Of a stretch of 64,000 nt of DNA, positions 26,079 through 33,765 are shown piece by piece (position 1 is the first letter of the stretch; each line of letters begins with the position of its first letter). Origin of the DNA: Aquabacterium sp. NJ1. Its GTDB lineage: Bacteria; Pseudomonadota; Gammaproteobacteria; Burkholderiales; Burkholderiaceae_C. The position numbers were made by a program, and so were the translations under genes. Below the pieces are notes generated by a model that did no database searches, had not been told where the DNA came from, and saw only the letters and a list, made by a program, of their open reading frames with translations. The stretch spans positions 1,240,001-1,304,000 of the forward strand of contig NZ_JRKM01000001.1 of the NCBI RefSeq assembly GCF_000768065.1, in the 5' to 3' direction.

Positions 26079-27539
26079 TCAACCCTTGCGTGCGGCCAAA
26101 CGGGCGCGTACGTCAAGCGGTGCAACAGGTTGGTGGCTAGCGAGAGATATGGTATGGCTGCGTGTATCAACCTCAAAGTCGAACGATCCTTCGACATAAT
26201 CCCTCAGATCTTCGAGCAGGATCAATTCACGCTCTTGGACCGCAATCAACCGCTCACACGTCAACCGCATCTCTTCAACAGCCTCTTGTGCATCGCTCTT
26301 CATAGCGATGAGCAGCTTAACCAGCGCGGGGACAAAACGCTGAAGGTAGAAACTGGAAACACCGTACCCCACAGCGCAAATTGCAGCAGACAGGTATGGC
26401 GCCACAGGGCCAACAACAGTTGCCAAGTTGGCCTCAAGAATAGGGTCCAGCGCATCCCAAAGGATCAGGGTGCCGCTTAACACTAGGGTCTCAGTGACCT
26501 TCTGCACCAATTCATCTGTGGTCATCGTCTTTGCACCTTGGAAGAGCTGCCATGCCGAAAGGCCAAGGTCGTAGATGTTCTTCGCCAAGTTGTAGAACTG
26601 GGCTATCGTCTTCGAGACTGCATTGACGACAAATTCGAAGATGCCTGCAAGGACCTTCATAGGTGCGTCAATGATTGCCTGGATGACTTTCCAAACGCGA
26701 TTGAAGATGCGTTGGAGCCGATGTTTGATGGTGCGCGAGACTCCCTTCGCAAGTTCAACCAGCTCATCTTTGAGCGCTTTGGTCAACTCAGTTACCAACT
26801 GTTCAAAGACCCCCCAGCCTACGTTCTTGGCCGCTTCTGTGGCGGCACCCATGGCAATCGTTGTTGCACTACCCGAAGCGTCCTTCATCTTCTTGGCTTC
26901 GATGTTGGCTCGCTTTCCCTGTTCTGTTTTTAGCTCTTCACGAGTATTTTTCGCGGGCTTCTCTTTCGCAATCAGGTGAGCCTCAACTGCAGCAGCTGTG
27001 GCTTCAGAGTCCATGGTCACGAACTTAACAGTGCACCCCTCCTGGAACTCATCCGCGAGCTTGTAGGGCTTATCACTTTGCTGTCCTTGCTTGTGCTCGT
27101 TCAGGTGTCCTGCGTGCCAGCGAGTTTTGAGCTTCGTGCTGTCGCCAACATAGACTGCCTCGCCTTGCTGGTTGAAAACGACATAGACGCCAGGGGTGTT
27201 GGGTACATCATCAAGCCCTTCGGCCTTCCCATTTTTAACTGTGAACGAGCCGTCGAATTTCATAGTGGCAATTGAGGAGACGCCATGTGACAACGTCTTT
27301 TGGAACATTTCCTTCCATGCCACGCCTCGATTTGCCACCTCCATCGCGCTAGCTGCTGAAGCAGCGGCGAGCGTGTCTTTCGTGGCAGAACCCAGATCAG
27401 ACGTCTTGGCGTTAGGGCGAGAGTTGTTCTTGTTGCGATGCCCCGCGACAAGCTTGCGAGTGACGTTGTCAATTGCCCGATCGATGATCGCGTTCGCTAG
27501 AGGGGGCAACGTCTGAAGCTCTTGTAGACCATCTGTCAT
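26079..27539 (-). CDS. GIY-YIG nuclease-domain protein with long helical/membrane-like tail
   Basis: A 486-residue protein. Residues ~112-200 form a GIY-YIG nuclease domain: PGVYVVF (117-121 carry GVYVV), VYVGDS (129-134), Arg140 (KLKTRW), the metal-binding Glu186 (AVEAHLIAKEKP) and Asn198. The active-site set therefore looks complete. The N-terminal ~110 residues are polar. The C-terminal ~270 residues are amphipathic helices with a hydrophobic pair at about 352-400 (LVLSGTLILWDAL; VAPYLSAAICAVGYGV) that may insert in membranes. I know no described protein with this layout. It is the central gene of a low-GC operon controlled, by position, by a WYL regulator; a DNA-cutting defence effector is a reasonable inference. 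Confidence 0.82.
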   Translation of the reverse strand: MTDGLQELQTLPPLANAIIDRAIDNVTRKLVAGHRNKNNSRPNAKTSDLGSATKDTLAAASAASAMEVANRGVAWKEMFQKTLSHGVSSIATMKFDGSFTVKNGKAEGLDDVPNTPGVYVVFNQQGEAVYVGDSTKLKTRWHAGHLNEHKQGQQSDKPYKLADEFQEGCTVKFVTMDSEATAAAVEAHLIAKEKPAKNTREELKTEQGKRANIEAKKMKDASGSATTIAMGAATEAAKNVGWGVFEQLVTELTKALKDELVELAKGVSRTIKHRLQRIFNRVWKVIQAIIDAPMKVLAGIFEFVVNAVSKTIAQFYNLAKNIYDLGLSAWQLFQGAKTMTTDELVQKVTETLVLSGTLILWDALDPILEANLATVVGPVAPYLSAAICAVGYGVSSFYLQRFVPALVKLLIAMKSDAQEAVEEMRLTCERLIAVQERELILLEDLRDYVEGSFDFEVDTRSHTISLASHQPVAPLDVRARLAARKG

Positions 27540-27636
27540 GTCTTGTTCCTGGGTTGATGTCCAGACCGCCCCGAATGCAGTCAGGAATTTTGAAGATTAA
27601 TTATCGTTACCGATTGATACGAGGCCATCCCCGACC

Positions 27637-27867
27637 TCAGTGTTTGTGAAGCGCCTGCTTGATCGCTGCCTGCATGCAAGGAAACAAAGCCATCACCGAG
27701 GACATCAGATCAGGCTCTGGGTCCAAACTCATTGCTGCCGCACCACATTTTTTGCAGTGCGTCGGCGGTGGAATCCTCAAGCAGTCGCTGTCAACCGCAA
27801 ACATGACCGAACTGCCACATTCGTTACACCGAAAGCACCAGCGGCGTCTACGTGGAGGCATTGGCAT
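27637..27867 (-). CDS. Small zinc-ribbon protein
   Basis: A 76-residue protein with two CxxC knuckles, CFRCNECG near residue 12 and HCKKCG near residue 38, as in zinc ribbons; the C-terminal half is helical (MSSVMALFPCMQAAIKQALH). It starts 3 bases after the stop of the small membrane-protein gene and lies 97 bases before the GIY-YIG gene, all on the minus strand. No strong ribosome-binding site of its own is seen, so translation may be coupled. Function unknown; it could bind nucleic acid or a partner. Confidence 0.65.
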   Translation of the reverse strand: MPMPPRRRRWCFRCNECGSSVMFAVDSDCLRIPPPTHCKKCGAAAMSLDPEPDLMSSVMALFPCMQAAIKQALHKH

Positions 27868-27870
27868 TGG

Positions 27871-27993
27871 TTAGAAGTACCGCTTGGACACCTTGTGATA
27901 CAGCGATACCGCACTGTTGGCCAAATATCCAACAGCGAACACGATTGCAAAGGCTTTGAGGTGCTCCATAGGAGAGCTTTGATCGATCTTCAT
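27871..27993 (-). CDS. Forty-residue single-pass membrane protein
   Basis: MKIDQSSPMEHLKAFAIVFA, followed by a further hydrophobic stretch and the basic end HKVSKRYF. One transmembrane helix spans residues ~12-33. A perfect ribosome-binding site (AAGGAG, seven bases before the ATG at 27993) makes it convincing despite its length. It is the first gene of the four-gene minus-strand operon of the island. Small membrane proteins like this occur in several toxin and defence systems, but its role here is unknown. Confidence 0.7.
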   Translation of the reverse strand: MKIDQSSPMEHLKAFAIVFAVGYLANSAVSLYHKVSKRYF

Positions 27994-28058
27994 GACCGCT
28001 CCTTGACGTGGTTGGCTCCCGGACCATCCGGATGCTCTGCAGCCCATTCTTCTCAACC

Positions 28059-28079
28059 ATGCGAAGCCAGCGTTCGCAT
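28059..28079. promoter_or_regulatory. Inverted repeat ATGCGAA-N7-TTCGCAT, candidate WYL-regulator operator
   Basis: Perfect 7-base arms with a 7-base spacer lie in the 165-base gap between the WYL regulator start (28159) and the start of the divergent operon (27993). A dimeric winged-helix regulator such as BrxR/CapW would bind this kind of site. The position suits control of both directions. Confidence 0.6.
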
Positions 28080-28158
28080 CCACGCGTCCTGTGACGATGT
28101 AGCAACACCACGTTCGGGCGATGCGCTCTTTCAATCAATCGCCGCATCATGCTGGCTG

Positions 28159-29205
28159 ATGAACCCAGTAACACGCACAAATCCATCGTCGGATTCATCC
28201 TCTCAGGCCGCCGAGCGTTATCGCAATTTCCGAGCACAGACGGAAATCCTGCGATGCTTAAGCGCCCACCGCAGCTGGCTCTCTGCCAGAGACATTGCTC
28301 GCTACTTGGATGATGCTGGGCTGAAGCCATACAGCACCAGAAACCTCCAGAACGTCTTGAGCAACTTGGTTGAGGGAGACGCCAATATCGAACGGATTCT
28401 CGAAGGTCGAACTTACCGTTACCGTTGGACGGGCGAGCGCCCAAACTGGTTGTACGGACTAGATGACCGAGACATCCTGACCTTGATGCTGGCAAGGCGC
28501 CATCTTGAGCACCTCTTACCGTACGACGTGCGCAAAGGCCTCGACGACAAGCTCGCGGCCAGCAAGGAGTTGACGACGCCCAGAGGGAGGAGTCAGCTTC
28601 TCAAATCGTGGCCAGACAAAGTGGCGACGATATCTCTCCTGCCTCGAATGCAAGCCCCTTGCTTAAGCTCGGACGTGTTATCACACGTTAGCGAAGCGCT
28701 GCTTAACGACAGATGGCTCCACATCGACTACCAGAACGCAGCTGGGCGACAGCTATCTGATGTACGGGTAATGCCCTTGGCACTGGTTCAACAGGGCGAG
28801 CGGCTGTTCCTTGTATGCAGATTCGAAGGCCACGACGACAACCGAAACCTAGCTTTGCATCGAATCCAGACAGCCGAGGCAACGCCCCATCCTTTTGATC
28901 GACCTTACTTCTCACTGACTGACTACATAGATCGTGGAGGCTTTGGCTTTGGAAACGGAGAACGCATCGTCATTAGACTGGTCGTCGCACCGCATCTAGC
29001 CAGCCTGCTTAGAGAGACCCCATTGTCTGCTGACCAGCACATTAGCAAACGCGATGATGGGCGCGTCAACGTATCAGCCACTGTCATCAGAGGAGAACAG
29101 ATCCGATGGTGGGTGCGCATGCACGGCGAGGCCATTGAAGTCGTCGCACCCAAAAACCTCCTCACAGAGGTAGATACCACGCAACCAGCAACAACACCAC
29201 GTTAG
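28159..29205 (+). CDS. WYL-domain transcriptional regulator (BrxR/CapW-like)
   Basis: A 348-residue regulator from the ATG at 28159. Residues ~18-92 form a winged helix (ILRCLSAHRSWLSARDIARY and YSTRNLQNVLSNLVE). Residues ~175-245 form a WYL-type ligand domain (ALLNDRWLHIDYQNAAGRQ; MPLALVQQGERLFLVCRFEG; NLALHRI), with LFL in place of the WYL tripeptide. Residues ~265-335 resemble the WCX extension (RIVIRLVVAPHLASLL; RWWVRMHGEAIEVVAPKNLL). WYL proteins of this layout commonly repress phage-defence operons. The frame is open far upstream without protein-like content, so the start is a judgement. It is divergent from the four-gene operon. Confidence 0.85.
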   Translation: MNPVTRTNPSSDSSSQAAERYRNFRAQTEILRCLSAHRSWLSARDIARYLDDAGLKPYSTRNLQNVLSNLVEGDANIERILEGRTYRYRWTGERPNWLYGLDDRDILTLMLARRHLEHLLPYDVRKGLDDKLAASKELTTPRGRSQLLKSWPDKVATISLLPRMQAPCLSSDVLSHVSEALLNDRWLHIDYQNAAGRQLSDVRVMPLALVQQGERLFLVCRFEGHDDNRNLALHRIQTAEATPHPFDRPYFSLTDYIDRGGFGFGNGERIVIRLVVAPHLASLLRETPLSADQHISKRDDGRVNVSATVIRGEQIRWWVRMHGEAIEVVAPKNLLTEVDTTQPATTPR

Positions 29206-29370
29206 GAGCGCGATCGTGGCCAGTTGAGGAGCTCGTGTGCGGATGAACGCATTCAATTGGCCAAGGTTGTCCCCACCAATCACCGCGCGCCTGGCCCGCA
29301 TCGCAATTGGCGCAGGCAGCGCGTTTCCTAATGTTTTGAAAGCGGTACGGACCTGGCTTCTGCCCGTAGC

Positions 29371-29508
29371 CTAGCCCTTGCGACGGATCTTGGCCCGCCA
29401 GTACTGCCCGCGTTTCTCGAATGTTGCCATCTGCGCCTCATGTGGTGGTTGAGTGCGAGTGCCAGGCCTGACTGCTACCCCACTGTCCCAAAATTGTCCC
29501 AAATTTTG
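29371..29508 (-). pseudogene. Right direct repeat with remnant of a tyrosine integrase start
   Basis: On the minus strand, the ATG at 29430 reads MATFEKRGQYWRAKIRRKG and then hits TAG (29371-29373). This is the typical opening of phage-type tyrosine recombinases. After the stop the same frame continues with SQVRT and FKTLGNAL, reminiscent of the following integrase segment, so the gene died by substitution or a small indel. Upstream of the ATG, the region to 29508 with a doubled TGTCCCAAA(A)TT block matches the left repeat at 24760-24850. It sits just beyond the tRNA terminator, where tRNA-targeting integrases normally lie. Between 29206 and 29370 I see only further decayed integrase frame. 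Confidence 0.75.
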
Positions 29509-29518
29509 AAACGGGCAA

Positions 29519-29550
29519 GAAAAAAAGCACTTAGCATCGCTGCTAAGTGC
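29519..29550 (-). terminator. Rho-independent terminator of tRNA-Val
   Basis: Ten-base perfect stem GCACTTAGCA/TGCTAAGTGC (29527-29550) with a four-base loop. On the minus strand it is followed by a run of T (29526 down to 29519). It begins 11 bases after the tRNA 3' end. Confidence 0.9.
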
Positions 29551-29560
29551 TTGATTTTCT

Positions 29561-29635
29561 TGGTGGGCGGTGCAGGGTTCGAACCTGCGACCCCTGCCGT
29601 GTGAAGGCAGTGCTCTACCGCTGAGCTAACCGCCC
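29561..29635 (-). tRNA. tRNA-Val (anticodon CAC), CCA encoded
   Basis: A 75-base cloverleaf: acceptor GGGCGGT paired with ACCGCCC, D-arm GCTC-AGCGGTA-GAGC, anticodon arm CTGCC-TTCACAC-GGCAG with CAC at the anticodon, T-arm GCAGG-TTCGAAC-CCTGC, discriminator A and an encoded CCA at 29563-29561. It reads valine GUG codons. The island lies on its 3' side, as expected for tRNA-directed integration. Confidence 0.97.
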
Positions 29636-29699
29636 GAAACTGGTTCGGGAATTTGTCGATTTCTGCTGATTTGCTTGCCGCAATCAGCGAAGACCATGA

Positions 29700-30425
29700 C
29701 TATAGCACAACTTCCATCGACTTCCACAAAGTTTTTCCGCCGCTGGCTTTGTCGATGGCTTCCAACGATTTGTCGAACGCCTCGGCCTCTTCGTCCGTGG
29801 GCTTGATCACGGGCAGGTCGAAGGCGCTGAAGTCGATGGCCACGACTTCCTGCGTGCCCTGCCCTTCGCCGTTTTCGGATGCATCACTGTCGATCAGCAG
29901 GGCATCCTGGCCGCGGGTCATGTTGATGTAGACCTCGGCCAGCAGCTCCGCGTCCATCAAGGCGCCGTGCAGTGTCCGGTGGGTGTTGTCCACCTCCAGG
30001 CGGCGGCACAAGGCATCCAGCGAGTTGGACTTGCCGGGGAACATCTCGCGGGCCATGACCAGGCTGTCGATGATGCCGGCCACGTGGTCCTGGAACAGGC
30101 CGCGGTTCAGGCGCTTGAGCTCCGCGTTGAGGAAACCCACGTCGAAACTCGCGTTGTGGATGATGATCTCGGCATCGCGGCAGTAGTCGAGAATCTCGTC
30201 AACGAGCGCGGCGAACACGGGCTTGTCGGCCAGGAACTCATCGGTCAGGCCGTGGATCTTGACGGCATCCTCGTGGCTGGGCCGCTCGGGGTTGATGTAG
30301 AAGTGCAGGTGCCGGCCGGTGAGGCGGCGGTTGACCATTTCCACACAACCGATTTCAATGATGCGGTCGCCTGACTCGGGGCTCAGGCCGGTGGTTTCGG
30401 TGTCAAGGAAGATCTGGCGGGACAT
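29700..30425 (-). CDS. dnaQ: DNA polymerase III epsilon subunit (3'-5' exonuclease)
   Basis: The proofreading subunit of DNA polymerase III. From the ATG at 30425 it is 241 residues. The DEDDh exonuclease motifs are visible: ExoI FLDTETTGL, ExoII HNASFDVGFLNAEL, and ExoIII HGALMDAELLAEVY with the catalytic His and Asp. The C-terminal ~60 residues (VIKPTDEEAEAFDKSLEAID) correspond to the polymerase-binding tail. Six in-frame residues upstream (from 30443) are possible but less likely. It is upstream of tRNA-Val on the same strand. Confidence 0.95.
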   Translation of the reverse strand: MSRQIFLDTETTGLSPESGDRIIEIGCVEMVNRRLTGRHLHFYINPERPSHEDAVKIHGLTDEFLADKPVFAALVDEILDYCRDAEIIIHNASFDVGFLNAELKRLNRGLFQDHVAGIIDSLVMAREMFPGKSNSLDALCRRLEVDNTHRTLHGALMDAELLAEVYINMTRGQDALLIDSDASENGEGQGTQEVVAIDFSAFDLPVIKPTDEEAEAFDKSLEAIDKASGGKTLWKSMEVVL

Positions 30426-30490
30426 GCTGGTGCAGAGATTCAACGGTGGCGGCCTACTGTACCAGCCACCACCGTACTCTCAGGTGCCGA

Positions 30491-31138
30491 TCAGGCCGGC
30501 TGCACGCAGGTCAGGCCATTGACGAACTTGTCGGGCGTGGCGCTGAAGTTGCCGACGTTGTTCAGCCAGGTCGCATCATGCAGATCCCAGCCTGCTGGGC
30601 ATGAGAGGGTACCTGGGCCGCCAGTGCCCTCATCCGGGCGAGCCAGGGTGTTGACACCGATGAAAGGCTGCCACTGGAAGCTGCTGAGGCTGAAGTCGGT
30701 GCCGGCCACCACGTAGTCCGCCTGCAGCGCGCCCGAGAGCAGGAAGCCCTTGCTCGCAAACGAATAGCCGCCGCCCAGTTCGTACATGCCCGTGCGGTTG
30801 CCACCCACCAGGCGCAGGCGCAGCTTGTCAAAGGCGATGCTTTGCTTGCCAAAGGGGAAGGTGGCCTCGACCTTGGCGCCGGCGACCTTGTTGCGGTCAT
30901 TGGTGCGCACGCTGCGTACGCCCAGCACCAACTCGGGGCCGGCACCAAAGGCCCAGTTGATGCCGGCATAGGCCTGCGTGGTGTCTGCGTCGCCGCTGCC
31001 GCCACCCGTGACGGTGGGGGCGGTACAGGCCGTGGTACAGGCAATCGTGCCGGCCGACACGGCTGGCGCGAACACGCTGCCAGACAGGGTTGCCACAGCC
31101 ACAACAAGATGAGAGACGAGCGTATGGGTGCTTTTCAT
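30491..31138 (-). CDS. Exported protein of unknown function, possibly outer-membrane barrel-like
   Basis: A 215-residue secreted protein: a signal peptide (MKSTHTLVSHLVVAVATLSG, cut after about AVSA), a short Cys-containing segment (TIACTTACTAPTVTGG), then alternating beta-strand sequence (AGINWAFGAGPELVLGVRSV; SIAFDKLRLRLVGG; MYELGGGYSF) as in small beta-barrels, and a C-terminal part with two cysteines (LSCPAGWDLHD; NGLTCVQPA). The start at 31138 has a strong ribosome-binding site (AAGGAA). No family is recognised. Confidence 0.7.
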   Translation of the reverse strand: MKSTHTLVSHLVVAVATLSGSVFAPAVSAGTIACTTACTAPTVTGGGSGDADTTQAYAGINWAFGAGPELVLGVRSVRTNDRNKVAGAKVEATFPFGKQSIAFDKLRLRLVGGNRTGMYELGGGYSFASKGFLLSGALQADYVVAGTDFSLSSFQWQPFIGVNTLARPDEGTGGPGTLSCPAGWDLHDATWLNNVGNFSATPDKFVNGLTCVQPA

Positions 31139-31174
31139 GATGGGTTCCTTCCAGGTCATTACAGGCACGAACCG

Positions 31175-32836
31175 CTAACCGGCTTGAAGGAATCGGTCCA
31201 CCGCGCGCAAGGCCATGGCCTGGATCGTCAGTGAAGGTGACTCCCCTCCTCCGGAACTTGGAAACGTGCTTCCATCACAAAGTAACAGGTTGTTCCAGCC
31301 GTGAATTTGATTTCGCTCATTGCAAACACTGTTCTGAGGCGCCCCCCCCGACCTGCAGGTACCGAACACGTGCGTGGAGGTGAAGTCGTCATACGTGCCC
31401 AGTTCCATGCGCAGGTCGTCACAGCCTGCGGCCTTGAGCACCGCACGGCAGGTGCGGGCCATGAACTGCAGGCGCCGGCACGCCATCTCATCCACATGGG
31501 AGTGAATGCGCGCCAGCGGCATGCCGTGCTGATCTCGCGCGCTGGGGTCCAGGTCGACGAAAGCGCGCGGATGCGGCAGGCTCTCGCCGATGGCACCCAC
31601 GGCCAGTGCATGCCCGAAGGTTTGCCGCAGTTGCTGCTTGTGCTGCGCCCCCCACCCCGACAACAGGCGCGTGGCGTAGGCCACCGGGCCCATCAGGTCG
31701 GCGTCCAGCGTGGCCGCGTAGACGCGCATGCCGCCGACCACACCAGGGATGGCGTCGGGCCGGTTGTGATCCCAGCTGATGGCGTCGGCGGGCAGGCCCA
31801 CATGGCTCGATTGCGCTTGGGGATGCAAGCCGATGGATGTCCAGGACAAGGTCTCCATGAAATGCTGCCCGACCTGCCCCAGATCGTTGCCGATGCCCTG
31901 CGGGGCCAGTGAGGAAGCGTTGGCAAGCAGGAGTCGCGGCGTTTCGATGGCACCGGCAGCCAGGATCACGACGCGCGCGGTCTCGGTGCGCTGGCGCCCC
32001 TTGGCATCGACATAACGCACGCCACGAACGACACGCTGCTCACCATGCACCAGCGACAACACCGTCGAGCGGGCACGCACTTCGCAGCGGCCGGACTGCA
32101 GGGCGTGGCGGATGAAGGTCTGGTCGACCGAGCCTTTGTCGCGCCGAGGGCAACCCCGTGCACACCCGCCGCAGTAATTGCACGGCGGGCGCCCGTCATA
32201 CGCCTGAGACAGGGCCGCACGCGGATTGGGCTCCCAGTGCAGGCCCACGGCGCGCGCGCCCTCCCCTAATGTGCGCGAGGCGCGGCACAGCGGGTGCGCA
32301 GGCAGTGGGTAGGGTGCGCTGCGCCAGCGGTCACCGGCCTCATGCGGCCCGGCCACGCCGATGAGTCGCTCGGCCTCCAGGTAATAGGGCTCCAGTTCTG
32401 CGTAGTCAAAGGGCCAGTCCGCGCCGACGCCAAATTGGCTGTGCAAGGCCATGGCGTGCGGGTTGAGCCGATGTGCTTCGCCCACGTAATGCAGGGTGCT
32501 GCCCCCCACGCCACGCACATGGCTGTAGCCACCTCGCACGGCACGGCGATCCCCGACAACCAGACGCCCTGTTTCGTGGTGCCAGCTCCGGATGTCGTCC
32601 CATTGTGGGTCGAGTGGCTGCATCTCGCCAAACCGGTGGCGCCCGGTGCTGCCCTCCTTGACGGGGAAGTAGCGCGTTTCCCAATCGGGCTGAGCAAGGC
32701 CGTAATCCTTGTCGGGATCGAACCAGGGGCCGGCTTCCAGCACCAGCACCTTGCAGCCACGCTGCGTGAGCCGCCAGGCGGCTGCGGCACCGCCCGCACC
32801 GGCACCGATCACGATGGCATCAAAGGCGTGGCTCAT
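31175..32836 (-). CDS. GMC-family FAD-dependent dehydrogenase with four-cysteine motif
   Basis: A 553-residue flavoprotein of the glucose-methanol-choline family. It has the FAD-binding IVIGAGAGGAAAAWRLTQRG at 8-27, GGSTLHYVGEAHR near 112, and the C-terminal HVFGTCRSGG and LLLCDGSTFPSSGGGESPSL. The cluster Cys219-Cys222-Cys225-Cys229 (CNYCGGCARGC) recalls the iron-sulfur site of bacterial FAD-glucose dehydrogenases. The position that normally carries the second catalytic residue (Asn or His in NPS/TLT) is Ser here (ESPSLT). With the adjacent small subunit it should form a membrane-linked sugar or alcohol dehydrogenase; the substrate is unknown. ATG at 32836 chosen because the FAD motif follows at once. 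Confidence 0.88.
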   Translation of the reverse strand: MSHAFDAIVIGAGAGGAAAAWRLTQRGCKVLVLEAGPWFDPDKDYGLAQPDWETRYFPVKEGSTGRHRFGEMQPLDPQWDDIRSWHHETGRLVVGDRRAVRGGYSHVRGVGGSTLHYVGEAHRLNPHAMALHSQFGVGADWPFDYAELEPYYLEAERLIGVAGPHEAGDRWRSAPYPLPAHPLCRASRTLGEGARAVGLHWEPNPRAALSQAYDGRPPCNYCGGCARGCPRRDKGSVDQTFIRHALQSGRCEVRARSTVLSLVHGEQRVVRGVRYVDAKGRQRTETARVVILAAGAIETPRLLLANASSLAPQGIGNDLGQVGQHFMETLSWTSIGLHPQAQSSHVGLPADAISWDHNRPDAIPGVVGGMRVYAATLDADLMGPVAYATRLLSGWGAQHKQQLRQTFGHALAVGAIGESLPHPRAFVDLDPSARDQHGMPLARIHSHVDEMACRRLQFMARTCRAVLKAAGCDDLRMELGTYDDFTSTHVFGTCRSGGAPQNSVCNERNQIHGWNNLLLCDGSTFPSSGGGESPSLTIQAMALRAVDRFLQAG

Positions 32837-32859
32837 GTGGCAGAGGGCGTAGGCATGGC

Positions 32860-33387
32860 TCAGTCCAGCACGTGCCCCATGGGCTGGGGCGGCCGCTGTA
32901 CGGGCAAGCCTTTCAGCGCCTGGGGCTGCGTGTAGTAGAGCATGAAAGCGCGTTCGCGCATCCAGTGGAAGAAGCGCCGCTGCGGGGCCTCCCAGGGGGC
33001 CTGGGCCATCCACGCCACCAGCGCCTCGCGCTCATCGGCCGACAAGGCGGCGAAGCCGTCACCATATCGGTCCAGCCAGGCGCACACAGTGTGGATGAGG
33101 TGCTGCAGTTCGGCGTCGGTCTGCGCCTGCTGCCAGATGGTCTGCGGCACGTGCAAGGCGGACGCTGCGGGCGTCCATTCATCGGCGGGGATCAGGTGGT
33201 CGATGAAGGGCGTGAGCGCCGGAGGCATCGTGGCCAGCGGCTTGTTGCCTGGCGACCGGTTTCGAGCCACCTTGGCATCTGCTCGCGCCAGCCAGCCAAG
33301 GGGCCCTGCGGCCAGCAGTGCGCGCAAAAACCAGCGCCTGCGCAGTTCAGGCAAGGACGGCCAGGTGCTGAACGAGCGAACCGACAC
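32860..33387 (-). CDS. Gluconate 2-dehydrogenase subunit 3 family protein
   Basis: A 175-residue protein matching the gamma/small subunits that pair with GMC dehydrogenases. The N-terminus RRRWFLRALLAAGPLGWLA resembles a twin-arginine export signal, which would carry the flavoprotein across the membrane as a complex. The body has LTPFIDHLIPADEWTPAASA and RRFFHWMRERAFMLYYTQP, the usual family features. It starts with GTG, has AGGA upstream, and is followed by the GMC gene after 23 bases. No cytochrome c subunit gene follows, so the electron acceptor is unclear. Confidence 0.85.
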   Translation of the reverse strand: MSVRSFSTWPSLPELRRRWFLRALLAAGPLGWLARADAKVARNRSPGNKPLATMPPALTPFIDHLIPADEWTPAASALHVPQTIWQQAQTDAELQHLIHTVCAWLDRYGDGFAALSADEREALVAWMAQAPWEAPQRRFFHWMRERAFMLYYTQPQALKGLPVQRPPQPMGHVLD

Positions 33388-33417
33388 GATGGCGTCCTGC
33401 GTGCGGCCTGCCGGAAC

Positions 33418-33756
33418 TCAGTGGTTCTCGCGCGCGTGGTTGATCGTGTACTTGGGGATCTCGATGGTGAGATCCTGCCCGGCCACGATGGCCTGGCAGC
33501 TCAGGCGCGAATTGGGCTCCAGGCCCCAGGCGCGGTCCAGCAGGTCCTCTTCGACTTCTTCCATCTCGTTGAGGCTGTTGAAGCCTTCACGCACGATGAC
33601 GTGGCAGGTGGTGCAGGCCGCGCTCATGTCGCAGGCGTGCTCGATCTCGACGTGGTTTTCCAGCAGGGCTTCGCAGATGCTGGTGCCCGGTGCGGCCGTG
33701 ATTTCCTTGCCTTGGGGGCACAGGGTGGCATGGGGCAGGATCTTGATGATGGGCAT
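33418..33756 (-). CDS. fdx: ISC-system [2Fe-2S] ferredoxin
   Basis: A 112-residue adrenodoxin-type ferredoxin that supplies electrons for iron-sulfur cluster assembly. Cluster ligands are visible: CDMSAACTTC (three Cys) and a fourth in RLSCQAIV. The sequence EHACDMSAACTTCHVIVREG is typical of Fdx in isc operons. It is the last gene of the operon, 9 bases after hscA. Confidence 0.97.
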   Translation of the reverse strand: MPIIKILPHATLCPQGKEITAAPGTSICEALLENHVEIEHACDMSAACTTCHVIVREGFNSLNEMEEVEEDLLDRAWGLEPNSRLSCQAIVAGQDLTIEIPKYTINHARENH

Positions 33757-33765
33757 GGTCTAGCT

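Noticed and set aside
29074-29301. Minus-strand ORF starting MRARRAVIGGDN
   Set aside because: It is in frame with the dead integrase remnant and overlaps the end of the WYL gene antisense; best seen as part of the relic, not a gene.
24544-29550. Complete prophage or integrative element
   Set aside because: No intact integrase, excisionase, structural, replication or conjugation genes; only integrase-start remnants and cargo.
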